DNA from: Pseudomonas chlororaphis
GTDB lineage: Bacteria; Pseudomonadota; Gammaproteobacteria; Pseudomonadales; Pseudomonadaceae
Assembly (NCBI GenBank): GCA_001023535.1
Contig: CP011020.1
Span: 5,590,509 to 5,654,508 of the forward strand
Direction: 5' to 3'
DNA: 64,000 nucleotides
The notes below the pieces were generated by a model. The model saw only the letters and a program-made list of their open reading frames with translations, did no database searches and was not told the origin of the DNA. Shown piece by piece: positions 53,404 through 61,659 of the stretch. The number at the start of each line of letters is the position of its first letter. Position 1 is the first letter of the stretch. The position numbers and the translations under genes are program-made.

Positions 53404-53847
53404 GTGAACCCCATGATTGCAGCTCTGAGCCGTACTGCTCCGATAGATCGCAAAGACCCACCCAAGCGCGTTTTATACCTGTCATTGGTAGCGATATCCC
53501 CTTGCCTGGTACTCGGCGCGTTATGGAAGCAAGGTGACTTGACTATGGTGTCCAGCGCGATGACATTGGCCGCCTCTGCACTCCTTCTGCTCAATTTGGA
53601 GAGGATTCAGGACTACGTACGCCCAGAGTGGGCTCGCGAGTACGAAGCCAAGCTGGCTCCCCTGCAAGCACGTCTACTGGAGCAGGATCTGAGTGCCTCG
53701 GAGCGCGAGCTTGTCCTTAATCGAATCGAGGATCTCAACGATCGCTACCACCTGGTCACAAGCCCAGCTGTCACCTATCGCTGGATCAAAAGGATGGGCG
53801 CTGCCATGGGGAGTATCGCCCAGTTCTTGCGATCAAGCTCGCATTAA
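53404..53847 (+). CDS. Two-helix membrane protein after traI
   Basis: A 147-residue protein with two membrane helices (about residues 23-43 and 50-68) followed by a soluble helical tail (EYEAKLAPLQARLLEQDLSA). The start is a GTG at 53404, with ATG at 53413 as alternative; no strong ribosome binding site is visible. Function unknown. The tail may form a coiled coil. Confidence 0.6.
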   Translation: MNPMIAALSRTAPIDRKDPPKRVLYLSLVAISPCLVLGALWKQGDLTMVSSAMTLAASALLLLNLERIQDYVRPEWAREYEAKLAPLQARLLEQDLSASERELVLNRIEDLNDRYHLVTSPAVTYRWIKRMGAAMGSIAQFLRSSSH

Positions 53848-53914
53848 GTCCGGATTGCATCGTCCCAATGCTCGCAGCACCTGATTGGCGATAAGCCCAG
53901 GTAGCTGCGAACGA

Positions 53915-54480
53915 TCAATCTGGTGGCTGCACGATCTCCTCCAAATCTTCTTCCGAGTCATCACAGAACGCATCTACCGGCCCCGCCTTGTAAGGTCTGA
54001 CATCATACATACGCTTCTTGATATCTGGATTGAACCACCCTTGTACAAAAATGAAATCCCTTCAACGACCCAGCTGGACAGCTTGCCCGATCCAGCTCAT
54101 CTGTGAGTGTCTGACCTTGCTCGCATCGATCACAGCACTCAGCATTTGAGTCATGTGAAGGTAGAGCTAACGTGCACCGGCGCTATCGTGTAATACCTGC
54201 CGGCCATCCTCTGCACAAACCCAGAACTTCGATCTTGCTCGAGTTCCACCAGCCGATCAAACTCAACCCCGACATTCTGTGCGACTTCGAACAGCCTGAG
54301 GTGGTTGAAGCACCACCAATGACATCCTTGCCCCTGGGTGGGTATATGGACGCTCAGCCGGTCAAGATTCTCGACGCAGCTCTCCCTGGCGGCCTTGAAG
54401 GCCTGTAACCGCTCTGCTGAGAGCGTCGCGTCGAGTGTGCGCCTCGCTGTGGTGGCAAGAGCAGAGTACCGCGAGGTTTG
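53915..54480 (-). pseudogene. Possible decayed gene remnants
   Basis: The minus strand reads protein-like sequence without a start codon: first RTLDATLSAERLQAFKAARE ... HWWCFNHLRLFEVAQNVGVE (54151-54480). After stops and a frame change it continues as QGWFNPDIKKRMYDVRPYKA ... DDSEEDLEEIV to a stop at 53915. The composition is protein-like but interrupted, suggesting a degraded gene. Apart from this, no gene is seen in 53848-54670. The family is not recognised. Confidence 0.35.
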
Positions 54481-54670
54481 TCAGGAGTGATCTCGACTCT
54501 CCGACCAAGGCCGGATATGGTGAACCACAGGAAGGACGGCGTTCTGCATGCACTTTGTGCGGATGGGATTCAGCCTACGGGCTTAGCACCATGTTCTCAC
54601 TCGATCAAACAACCTGTGACACCCCGTGTACCAGTGCAGACCACGTCGGCCGATAGGATCACGTTGAACA

Positions 54671-55972
54671 ATGGACAAGCCAACCGCAATAGCCAGTGAT
54701 GCTCTCGCCCGCGCCTGGCTGGAGCAGTTCAATCTTGGCGATCGCTCGCGCGCCCAGAAACTGCTAGAGGCGTTTGCCTTCGTATCTCGAGATGACTTCA
54801 TCGATCAAATGCGTGCCATGCTTCTGCGGGAAGCAGAAGCTACACAGGGTACCGTTGCTCTGTATGCCGAGCGCGAGCTTAGGCATCGCCTAGGTAAGCC
54901 GAACCGTTTATTCAGCGAAACCCGACGCTCCGTCAAGCGTGCCACCGGCGCAAAAGGGCCTGACGCGGTGAAGCCAACGAAAGCCTATGACCCCTCGGTT
55001 GGCAGCGAAGGCATAGTCGCGCAGATGATTTCTCAGCTTTGCCAGGAGTATCCAAAAAAATTCTTAAACCATCCAGGCCCAGAGCAGATACGCAGAAAAC
55101 GTGCACGGGCTTTCTGGGTCGTTACGGACCTGATTGGAAGCGGTGATCGAGCATCGAACTATCTTGAAGCGGCATGGTTAGTCAGATCCGTCCGCAGCTG
55201 GTGGTCAGGAAAACTGATGAGGTTTGCAGTCATGGCGTATTCCGCCACTGAATCTGGCGAGCGCTCGGTAGCCAGACATCCGTCCAAACCGACGATACAT
55301 ATTGTTCTGCCCTGCCCCACCATCGACACCTGTTTTTCCCTTAAAGAAGCCGAGCAGATGAAGACGCTCTGCACCACTTATGATCCCACTGATGGAGAGC
55401 CAGGCCACGGCCCTTGGTTTTGGAGCGGTTCAAGCCTTGGCTACGGCAACACTGGAGCTCTGCTTGTGTTCGCACACGGTGCGCCAAACAACGTACCACT
55501 CATGTTTCACAAAGCCTCAAAAGACAAGAAAAAAACATGGACGCCTTTATTCCCTGCTCGGGTTTCAGCCGGTATCAGCAAGGAAGTGTTCGGGATTGAC
55601 TTGACGGCCGAGAGCATCAGCGCTCGCTTGGCTAACCTCGGCGATAAGAGCCTGGCCAAGTCGAAGGCGATCTTGAAATCAGATATAGGCACAGGACAAG
55701 CTTTTCTGGTGCTAAGTGCGCTGTTGCAGCGTTCCCGCTTGAACGACCGGGCACTCGCCACTCGAACCGGCCTGAAAACGTATGAGCTGACGAATCTTCT
55801 CCGAAAAATGACTCAGTATGGCTGGATCGACTCACAACGCAGACTGACCGACCAGGGTTACGGCCAGCTCGCGCATGCCAGAAAACAGGAACATCTTGCT
55901 AAAAAAACCACACCTGTTGGCAATCCGATTCCAGAACCGTACTATCCCTCCTCGTTGAGGCATCCAATCTAG
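54671..55972 (+). CDS. Retron accessory protein candidate: PRTase-like domain plus winged helix
   Basis: A 433-residue protein. Its N terminus (ARAWLEQFNLGDRSRAQKLL, then AFVSRDDFIDQMR) and the middle segment GALLVFAHGAPNNVPLMFHK, followed by WTPLFPAR, resemble the phosphoribosyltransferase-like proteins found with some reverse transcriptases. The C terminus (LQRSRLNDRALATRTGLKTY ... MTQYGWIDSQRRLTDQGYGQ) is a winged helix. From memory, PRTase-like plus winged-helix partners occur in type III retrons. It lies 189 bases upstream of a retron-like RT, and the interval could hold the msr-msd RNA. It would then be the toxin or effector held in check by the RT-msDNA complex. Confidence 0.65.
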   Translation: MDKPTAIASDALARAWLEQFNLGDRSRAQKLLEAFAFVSRDDFIDQMRAMLLREAEATQGTVALYAERELRHRLGKPNRLFSETRRSVKRATGAKGPDAVKPTKAYDPSVGSEGIVAQMISQLCQEYPKKFLNHPGPEQIRRKRARAFWVVTDLIGSGDRASNYLEAAWLVRSVRSWWSGKLMRFAVMAYSATESGERSVARHPSKPTIHIVLPCPTIDTCFSLKEAEQMKTLCTTYDPTDGEPGHGPWFWSGSSLGYGNTGALLVFAHGAPNNVPLMFHKASKDKKKTWTPLFPARVSAGISKEVFGIDLTAESISARLANLGDKSLAKSKAILKSDIGTGQAFLVLSALLQRSRLNDRALATRTGLKTYELTNLLRKMTQYGWIDSQRRLTDQGYGQLAHARKQEHLAKKTTPVGNPIPEPYYPSSLRHPI

Positions 55973-56161
55973 ATTCTAGCTCCGGCGTACGTTCCTAGAA
56001 TGTTGCTGCCATGATGGGTTGGATTCTCAACTCATCACCGGGCGCAGATTACTGCTGCCCTATGTCTTAGCTCCTGCTTACGGTTAAGCGCTCACGCCAC
56101 AGCCTAGTGGCGTAGCCTTCTGCCCGCGGCGCGAGCACTCACCCTGCGGGTGTCAAAGTAG
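55973..56161 (+). ncRNA. Candidate retron msr-msd region
   Basis: The 189 bases between the accessory gene and the RT start contain several hairpins. They are ATTCTAG/CTAGAAT (55973-56001), GGGC-GCAG/CTGC-T-GCCC (around 56040-56060), ACGCCAC/GTGGCGT (around 56093-56112) and CACCC/GGGTG just before the RT. Retron RNAs lie directly upstream of the RT. The a1/a2 repeats and the branching G could not be assigned by eye, so boundaries are approximate. Confidence 0.45.
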
Positions 56162-57328
56162 ATGAAGGATTGGACGCCTCAACACTACCGCCGAGCCCAA
56201 GGCGCAAATAGCATTGCCCCTCTGGTGATGGACGCTGCGATCGTGACCTCTCAGAAGACGGTCGCTGTTCACCCATCGCTGCCCCCAATACTGACCCTCA
56301 AGCACCTCGCCCACCTTACCCAAGTGTCTTATAAGCACCTGCGAGATTACGTTACTCGCGAAGTTGAGTCCTACAAGGTTTTTCGCGTTAGAAAACGCGG
56401 CCGACTGGGCCAGCCCACTTCATTCCGTGTGATCTGCGTTCCACCTCCAAGCCTGTCGGTAGCCCAACAGTGGATCGCGCAACACGTATTAGCTAAAGCC
56501 AAGCCTCATGCGGCCAGCACAGCCTTTGCACCGAACTGTCGGCTAATTGACGCGGCCTCGCCTCACTGCACGAGTCGTTGGCTGATCAAGGTCGATGTGA
56601 AACGCTTTTTCGAGTCGATCTCTGAAATTGACTGTTACCGGGTCTTCCGCAGCCTCGGCTACCAGCCCTTGGTATCCTTTGAATTGTCACGCCTCTGCAC
56701 CCGCACCGCTAACTTCAGTCGTATACGCCGCACGATCAAATGGCGCCGAAAAGTCTCCTTGTCCAAGTCAAAGATTCCCAACTATGCATCACGGAACATT
56801 GGTCATCTGCCACAAGGCGCCGCAACGAGTCCCATGCTCGCAAACCTTGCGATGAGAGAAGCCGACATTTTGCTGACCGAGCTAGCCGAGCGGCTTGGGC
56901 TGACCTACACGCGCTACGCGGATGACCTGACCCTCTCTACAACCGACGTTACATTCGATCGGGAGCAGGCTCGTCGGACAGTGAATGAGGTCTACAGGAT
57001 CCTCCAGCGATTTGGGCTCAACCCGAATCTCGCCAAGACTACGATCGCCTCACCACGGAGTCGAAAAATCGTCCTGGGCCTACAAGTGCATCAGGAAACA
57101 CCGAGGCTGACCCGCGCGTTCAGAATGAAAATCCGGATGCACCTACATTACCTAGAGCGCAAGGACGTCGGGCCTTTGACACATGCAGAGCGTCGAGGCT
57201 TTTCAGCAGTTGCTGGCATGCGCAACCATCTGATGGGGCTCGCTGCCTACGCCATTCAGATCGAGCCTGACTACGGCAGAGAGGTAAAAGCAAGACTGGA
57301 AGCTGTGGAGTGGCCGGTGCTGTACTGA
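56162..57328 (+). CDS. Retron-like reverse transcriptase
   Basis: This 388-residue protein has the RT order. Region 1-2 reads SRWLIKVDVKRFFESI near residue 142, region 4 is GHLPQGAATSPMLANLAM near 215, and the catalytic YADDLTLS lies near 252. VLGLQVHQE and the thumb-like RMKIRMHLHYLER near 320 follow. The N-terminal part (LTLKHLAHLTQVSYKHLRDY, then VFRVRKRGRLGQP) fits retron RTs rather than group II introns, and there is no maturase or endonuclease domain. It would synthesise msDNA from an adjacent RNA. Its 3' end overlaps the opposite-strand IS66 remnant by 58 bases. Confidence 0.82.
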   Translation: MKDWTPQHYRRAQGANSIAPLVMDAAIVTSQKTVAVHPSLPPILTLKHLAHLTQVSYKHLRDYVTREVESYKVFRVRKRGRLGQPTSFRVICVPPPSLSVAQQWIAQHVLAKAKPHAASTAFAPNCRLIDAASPHCTSRWLIKVDVKRFFESISEIDCYRVFRSLGYQPLVSFELSRLCTRTANFSRIRRTIKWRRKVSLSKSKIPNYASRNIGHLPQGAATSPMLANLAMREADILLTELAERLGLTYTRYADDLTLSTTDVTFDREQARRTVNEVYRILQRFGLNPNLAKTTIASPRSRKIVLGLQVHQETPRLTRAFRMKIRMHLHYLERKDVGPLTHAERRGFSAVAGMRNHLMGLAAYAIQIEPDYGREVKARLEAVEWPVLY

Positions 57329-57951
57329 TGCCCCACCACCAAACGGGTATGACACCCGACGAAAGATGACAGCCGTGCAGGTTGAAAATTAAACCGTCCA
57401 TCGAAGTCACCTTCCCTATTCCGGCCAATGCGAATGAACAACTGTTCGCCCTGGGTCTTTGCCCAGTCTTCCGCTGTGTGCGACACCGGCGGCAACTCGA
57501 TGGGCGGTTGATGTGGCCACAACTTGCCGATTTCACTCGCCCACTGCGTCGGTAGGCGTGTAAGAACGTCCTTCAAATAAGCATGGGGATCATGCCCGTT
57601 GAGCCGGGCATATTGGATCGAACTCATAATTGCAGCCGCCCGTTTTCCGCTGCGTAGCAGCCCTGCAAAGAGCCGGTTCTTTCGTCCAAGAACCCATGGT
57701 CGGATCTGGTTCTCGCACCAGTTGTTGTCAATGGGGACGGCACCGTCATCAAGGTAGCGCGGCAGTGCTGCCCAGCGTTTCAGGCTGTAATCCAACGCTC
57801 TGCTGATAGCCGAATCATCCGGCACGAGGTCCCGCTGGCCGATCATCCAGACATGCAGCTTCTCCATCACCGGTACGGCTTTTCCTTGCCGTATTCGGCG
57901 CCGTAAATTTGGCTCCAGGTCGCGGCCTTCGCTCTCGCTTTCGTGAAGCAA
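57271..57951 (-). pseudogene. IS66-family transposase remnant (C-terminal part)
   Basis: Residues about 12-155 of this frame are the C-terminal catalytic region of an IS66 TnpC. They include KLHVWMIGQRDLVP, SLKRWAALPRYLDDG, PIDNNWCENQIRPW with the catalytic Glu, and RLNGHDPHAYLKDVL. The N-terminal two thirds are missing. After KLWPHQ the frame runs on for some 75 residues of non-IS66 sequence into the RT 3' end, so the normal stop has been lost. No terminal inverted repeat was recognised. It marks past insertion and deletion between the retron and the genes to its right. Confidence 0.82.
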
Positions 57952-58068
57952 CTGGCTGATTTCACCTTCACGCGCTGCTTACCTCCGATGGGTCATCCAT
58001 TAAGCCGCCGGCTAAAGCTCAATGTAGGAGGCTCACTGCTTGTTGCGCAGCCCACCCATAGCCTAGTT

Positions 58069-58815
58069 TCAGGATGCACTGGACGCTAAGTAGGGACGAA
58101 ACCCAAGGCCGAACACGTCCTCGAGCATGAAGGCTTCCTTGAATTGGATTCCGGGATTCAGATGGAGGATTTGGTGAATTTCTGTTTTATGGGCATCAGG
58201 CATACGTGCACCAAAAATGATTGCTGAGATCGGCGCCGGGGCCCGATAAAGCTTATCGCCTGTAAGCGCAAGGGCTCTCCATTCTCTCTCGTAGCTCCAC
58301 TGCTTGGCCTTCGTATACACACAGACGTCGATGAAGCTCTCCTCAGCATCGGCAGGCAGATCTTTCAAAGAGAGCGACGGGTAGATCTCGGTGTATTTCA
58401 CGGGTTGAGCAAGGCGTCCTAACAGACACATATCATCGATCATGAACTCGATGCAAAAACCCTTGTGGTACTCAGCGTAGTGAGACCACATGAGGATTTC
58501 TTCGGGAGTCTCGCTGAGGCAGAGAACCCCGATTTTTTGCATGTGCGCGCGTAGTGACTCCCGAAGCTCAGCATACGCGGCCTCGTCCAATTCACTCGGT
58601 GCTTTCAAGGCATCGTCCACCACTGCATTTTTCGTGACGATCTCGAGAGCATGTGCGACAGACTCGTGCAGCCTCTTGGGATCTAGATTAATGGCACAGT
58701 CGAAAGGATCGTTGAAGCTAGCAGGGCTGGACATCCAAACGGTGTTTTCACTCAACGACTGCAATGAGTACTGCGTGAAGCTTTGGTACTTGTACAGGAA
58801 AGGCGGAGTTTTCAT
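58069..58815 (-). CDS. DUF2971-domain protein
   Basis: A protein of about 248 residues with the DUF2971 order. The N terminus is FLYKYQSFTQYSLQSLSEN and then WMSSPASFNDPFDC; the middle is ILMWSHYAEYHKGFCIEF near residue 130; the later part is KAKQWSYEREWRAL. The family is widespread near phage-defence genes and its biochemistry is largely uncharacterised. The ATG at 58815 begins where family members begin; an upstream in-frame extension of 35 residues has poor composition. It stands alone, between the IS66 remnant and the HEPN-motif gene. Confidence 0.82.
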   Translation of the reverse strand: MKTPPFLYKYQSFTQYSLQSLSENTVWMSSPASFNDPFDCAINLDPKRLHESVAHALEIVTKNAVVDDALKAPSELDEAAYAELRESLRAHMQKIGVLCLSETPEEILMWSHYAEYHKGFCIEFMIDDMCLLGRLAQPVKYTEIYPSLSLKDLPADAEESFIDVCVYTKAKQWSYEREWRALALTGDKLYRAPAPISAIIFGARMPDAHKTEIHQILHLNPGIQFKEAFMLEDVFGLGFRPYLASSAS

Positions 58816-59068
58816 GGTTGTCCGAGAGCTATGATGCTGAATGATTGGCATAGAAAATGGCCGCGCGAAATCATAGCCTGCCCCGGTTACAGGCAACATG
58901 AGTCTTCCACTTTGCATCATGAAAGGTCGATTGATATGCGACTACAAACAGGCATTTTGGAATTTTTCTACTAAAGGGCTAAAACCGTGCCAATAGATAA
59001 GGCATCAATCCTGCAAATCATACAGACCAGCGCGTTTGTGGCACTTTAATCGATCGTGAGGAAACTAG

Positions 59069-59767
59069 ATGCTGCATTGGATCACCTGCCTGTTTGGCCT
59101 GTCTCGCCGCTACCTCCCGTCGAGCCACCACGAAGACATTTCTGGGAGCTTCGAGCCGACCCTTGATGACCTGCGAGCTGAGGCAATTGACTTCGAAAGA
59201 CAGGTTAAAGCCCATATCGGTCGCGAGTCAGGAAAAATGCCAACTGGCCCCCTGGGTCAACTGATCCGCGACATGCTGCCCAAATATCCCAAGTACCCCC
59301 AAATCCCGGGATTCTGGGATGGTTTCGTCGTCGAAGCAGCAGCCCTTAAAGAGCTGCGCAACAACATTGCTCACTCTGATGTCCAAGGCCTCCCGCCTCT
59401 TCCAGAGATTTATGGGCGCTTCAAAAAAGCAAATGATGTTCTCCGCCCATTCACCGTGTGTAGCGTTCCTCGTGATCGCTTCACTCAGTTTTTTTGGGTG
59501 AAAAGCCTCTTGCACTTTAAAATCGACGAACAGGTGTTCCGATTGTCCGAGCGTGACATCGAGAACCTCCTCGTCGAGCTGCATCCATCGTCGCGAGGAA
59601 AAGTGCGTTTCAAGGCTGGCAAGCAGATACACAGTGCGATGCTCGACATCAAAAATGAGTCACGAACCTACTTTGTCGAAGACTGCGCCCCCTTCAACCT
59701 GGACGATCAGGAAGCGATGGCTCTCGACGATTTGTTGATCTCGTACCTAGGGCCTGTACGTTATTAG
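59069..59767 (+). CDS. Putative HEPN-motif protein
   Basis: A 232-residue protein with a helical N-terminal half ending in AAALKELRNNIAHSDV near residue 90. The R-N-x3-H arrangement is the hallmark of HEPN-type RNases and related nucleotide-binding helical domains. The C-terminal half is strand-rich and unassigned. AGGAAA precedes the ATG. It is read toward the CBASS operon and lies among defence genes, so an RNA-cutting defence role is plausible, by inference. No antitoxin partner is obvious unless the divergent DUF2971 gene plays a part. Confidence 0.6.
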   Translation: MLHWITCLFGLSRRYLPSSHHEDISGSFEPTLDDLRAEAIDFERQVKAHIGRESGKMPTGPLGQLIRDMLPKYPKYPQIPGFWDGFVVEAAALKELRNNIAHSDVQGLPPLPEIYGRFKKANDVLRPFTVCSVPRDRFTQFFWVKSLLHFKIDEQVFRLSERDIENLLVELHPSSRGKVRFKAGKQIHSAMLDIKNESRTYFVEDCAPFNLDDQEAMALDDLLISYLGPVRY

Positions 59768-59847
59768 GTAGCCACCGGCGATCTTTCTTACGATAGAAGG
59801 TGCAAGACAGAGTCGCGTCTATTCAGCCACAAGAGCGAAGTCAGCCA

Positions 59848-60441
59848 CTATCTTCTCGTCAAAGAAAAATGCCCCTGACTTTTCCGACTTGTAAAATAGT
59901 TACCTCTCAAAACATTTCCTTCGTGCCCATAAAGCTTCAAAATGGAAGCCCCTTCATAACCACTTCCAGCCGAATCTTTTGAACCTTTAGGAACGATCCT
60001 ATAAAAGTAATAAAGAACTGGGCGAGCAGAATTAACATCCTTGATAGTTTTTACCACGAGCGTTTCAGAGTCTGAGCTTTCAGAATGAACTTCCATGCTC
60101 ACCGAAAACAAACTTTGCTTGATATTGGCGACTGCCTTTTTCGTCCCCTCCGCACCGTCCCACAGATACGTGATATCCATATCCCACATACCATTCAAGT
60201 CGGGAAAAACCCAGTCATTCAAAATCGGAAAGCGATTCCATATTTTCCTCCAGAGGAAGCTGCTCAACACGAACAATGCTAATTCTAATAACACGGCCCC
60301 GCCAACCACCGCTCTGAGAGCTTGCTGCAGCGTCACCTCGAATCCACAGACAAACATTATAAATATCAATAATGTTACGAAAGCAGCATAGATCTTAGCA
60401 ACGAGTACAATTGCTTTTAGCGGAGAAAGAGTAGAAAACAT
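59848..60441 (-). CDS. cap15: Cap15-like CBASS effector (two TM helices plus beta-barrel)
   Basis: A 197-residue protein with two N-terminal membrane helices (residues about 9-31 and 38-60). A beta-rich domain begins at PDLNGMWDMDITY, the pattern of the SMODS-associated 2TM/beta effector called Cap15. In studied systems Cap15 binds the cyclic nucleotide through its barrel, oligomerises and disrupts the inner membrane, killing the infected cell. AGGAGGT precedes the ATG and the start directly follows the stop of the preceding gene, so translation is coupled. It is the last gene of the CBASS operon. Confidence 0.82.
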   Translation of the reverse strand: MFSTLSPLKAIVLVAKIYAAFVTLLIFIMFVCGFEVTLQQALRAVVGGAVLLELALFVLSSFLWRKIWNRFPILNDWVFPDLNGMWDMDITYLWDGAEGTKKAVANIKQSLFSVSMEVHSESSDSETLVVKTIKDVNSARPVLYYFYRIVPKGSKDSAGSGYEGASILKLYGHEGNVLRGNYFTSRKSQGHFSLTRR

Positions 60442-60915
60442 TCACACCTCCTGGAAATAGACTTCACTTCCATCTTTAAAAACCACTATCCCAAGCCTTG
60501 GCGTGGAAATACCGGTGAATATAACGCCGGGCAAAAGTGACCCGAATAGGGCCGCTAAATACCGACCACCAAATGCCCGACTTCGATTCGGTAAAATCCC
60601 AGGAGGAATCGGAGGAGAGAAATACTGCGTCAAGGAAACAATTCGCAGATCGGAATTTAAAATATGAAATCCATCATGCAAGTCATTATTGGGATTTGAT
60701 ATCTCAGCTAGACACCTAACAGAGTCTGTCATGCCATTTACTTCCAGGTCGACACGCATTGGAAATACCGGCAGATTAATACCATCTTCCAATACAATCA
60801 CACCCAGCCCGGAAAACTCTTGCCCAGAAAGCGCGGTTATATCTCTGAGCAAATCAACCAATCGCTCCAACATTACTTCATCGCTCACGTAGTCGCACAA
60901 TAAAAACCAATCCAA
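60442..60915 (-). CDS. DisA-N-like (DAC-fold) protein in the CBASS operon
   Basis: A 157-residue protein whose segments follow the DisA N-terminal diadenylate cyclase fold in order: GLGVIVLEDG, LHDGFHILNSDLRIVSLTQY, then GGRYLAALFG and GIVVFKDGSEVYF. The catalytic DGA and RHR motifs of true cyclases read DGF and GRYLAA here, so synthesis of c-di-AMP is doubtful and nucleotide sensing is more likely. Aravind and colleagues proposed DisA-N-related sensor domains in CD-NTase-linked operons (from memory). It is directly coupled to Cap15. The start is uncertain: TTG 60915 or ATG 60873. Confidence 0.55.
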   Translation of the reverse strand: MDWFLLCDYVSDEVMLERLVDLLRDITALSGQEFSGLGVIVLEDGINLPVFPMRVDLEVNGMTDSVRCLAEISNPNNDLHDGFHILNSDLRIVSLTQYFSPPIPPGILPNRSRAFGGRYLAALFGSLLPGVIFTGISTPRLGIVVFKDGSEVYFQEV

Positions 60916-61140
60916 AGCTTACTTACGGCTCTGAATTACGCACCGAACGTCCCTACCCTATCTATCAACTAGCTATTAAGCACTCGATTTTTTAATAATT
61001 TATCAACTCGAGAAATCAGTACTTCGATGATATAAACCACTCTTCAAGTATTACTGTATAGCTAGCATAGCGTCTCAGCTAGGCGTTCGAATTAATTTTT
61101 CTCGGAAGCGTACGGCTGGATAAATTTTCTAGAACCGGCT
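60916..61140. other. AT-rich gap inside the CBASS operon
   Basis: These 225 bases between cap3 and the DisA-N-like gene are much richer in A and T than the flanking coding DNA and hold no open frame worth calling. They may carry a promoter serving the effector pair separately from the cyclase-cap2-cap3 part. Confidence 0.4.
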
Positions 61141-61659
61141 TCAATTGAGAAACACACTTTCCTCGCCTCGCCTAAAACTGGCAGGCTCGAGAATATTTCG
61201 CTTGCCTGCGCCAGACATGTACTCAACATGGATATCCTTACACCCGACGATGAGCGCAAGCAGCGGACGACCATCAACTCGGTCAGCAGCCAGTATTTGC
61301 CACTCTTTAAGGTCAATTGAGGATGGACTCGGATAATTTTGGGGATGAGTGTGCCACTCCCCAATGTATCGCACCAGACCATTGCTTTCCTTCCACCGTT
61401 TCATGGCCAACCGGTGATGAAAGTACGGCATACGTTCAAAGAGAAACCTGAAGCGCTTGTCCCAAAATGAAGGTTCAGTCGCTTCGATAATTTCCAGGTG
61501 CTCACCGCGAACGTGGCCAAGTAATATCCCTCCCGCCTCCTTCGAATCCATGCCTTGCTGGATGTAGCGACTAAAAACCTCAAGCGGCTGTTGCCTTAGG
61601 TAAACCAAGTGCTCCGTGCCGGGCACAATCCAAGTTTTCACGAATGGCATGCCGGACAT
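61141..61659 (-). CDS. cap3: Cap3-like JAB/JAMM deconjugating peptidase (CBASS)
   Basis: A protein of about 172 residues with the JAMM metalloprotease motif. The Glu is in SKEAGGILLGH near residue 44, and EWHTHPQNYPSPSSID near residue 105 has the HxH, Ser and Asp at canonical spacing. In type II CBASS, Cap3 removes Cap2-conjugated targets from the CD-NTase. The ATG at 61659 overlaps the cap2 end, and ATG 61650 is an alternative. Confidence 0.86.
   Translation of the reverse strand: MSGMPFVKTWIVPGTEHLVYLRQQPLEVFSRYIQQGMDSKEAGGILLGHVRGEHLEIIEATEPSFWDKRFRFLFERMPYFHHRLAMKRWKESNGLVRYIGEWHTHPQNYPSPSSIDLKEWQILAADRVDGRPLLALIVGCKDIHVEYMSGAGKRNILEPASFRRGEESVFLN

Noticed and set aside
54172..54408. 78-codon plus-strand frame before the retron-like unit
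   Set aside because: The opposite strand has the more protein-like reading; no ribosome binding site.
58816..58920. 35-residue N-terminal extension of the DUF2971 protein
   Set aside because: Family members begin at the FLYKYQS region; the extension has poor composition and lies in the divergent control region.
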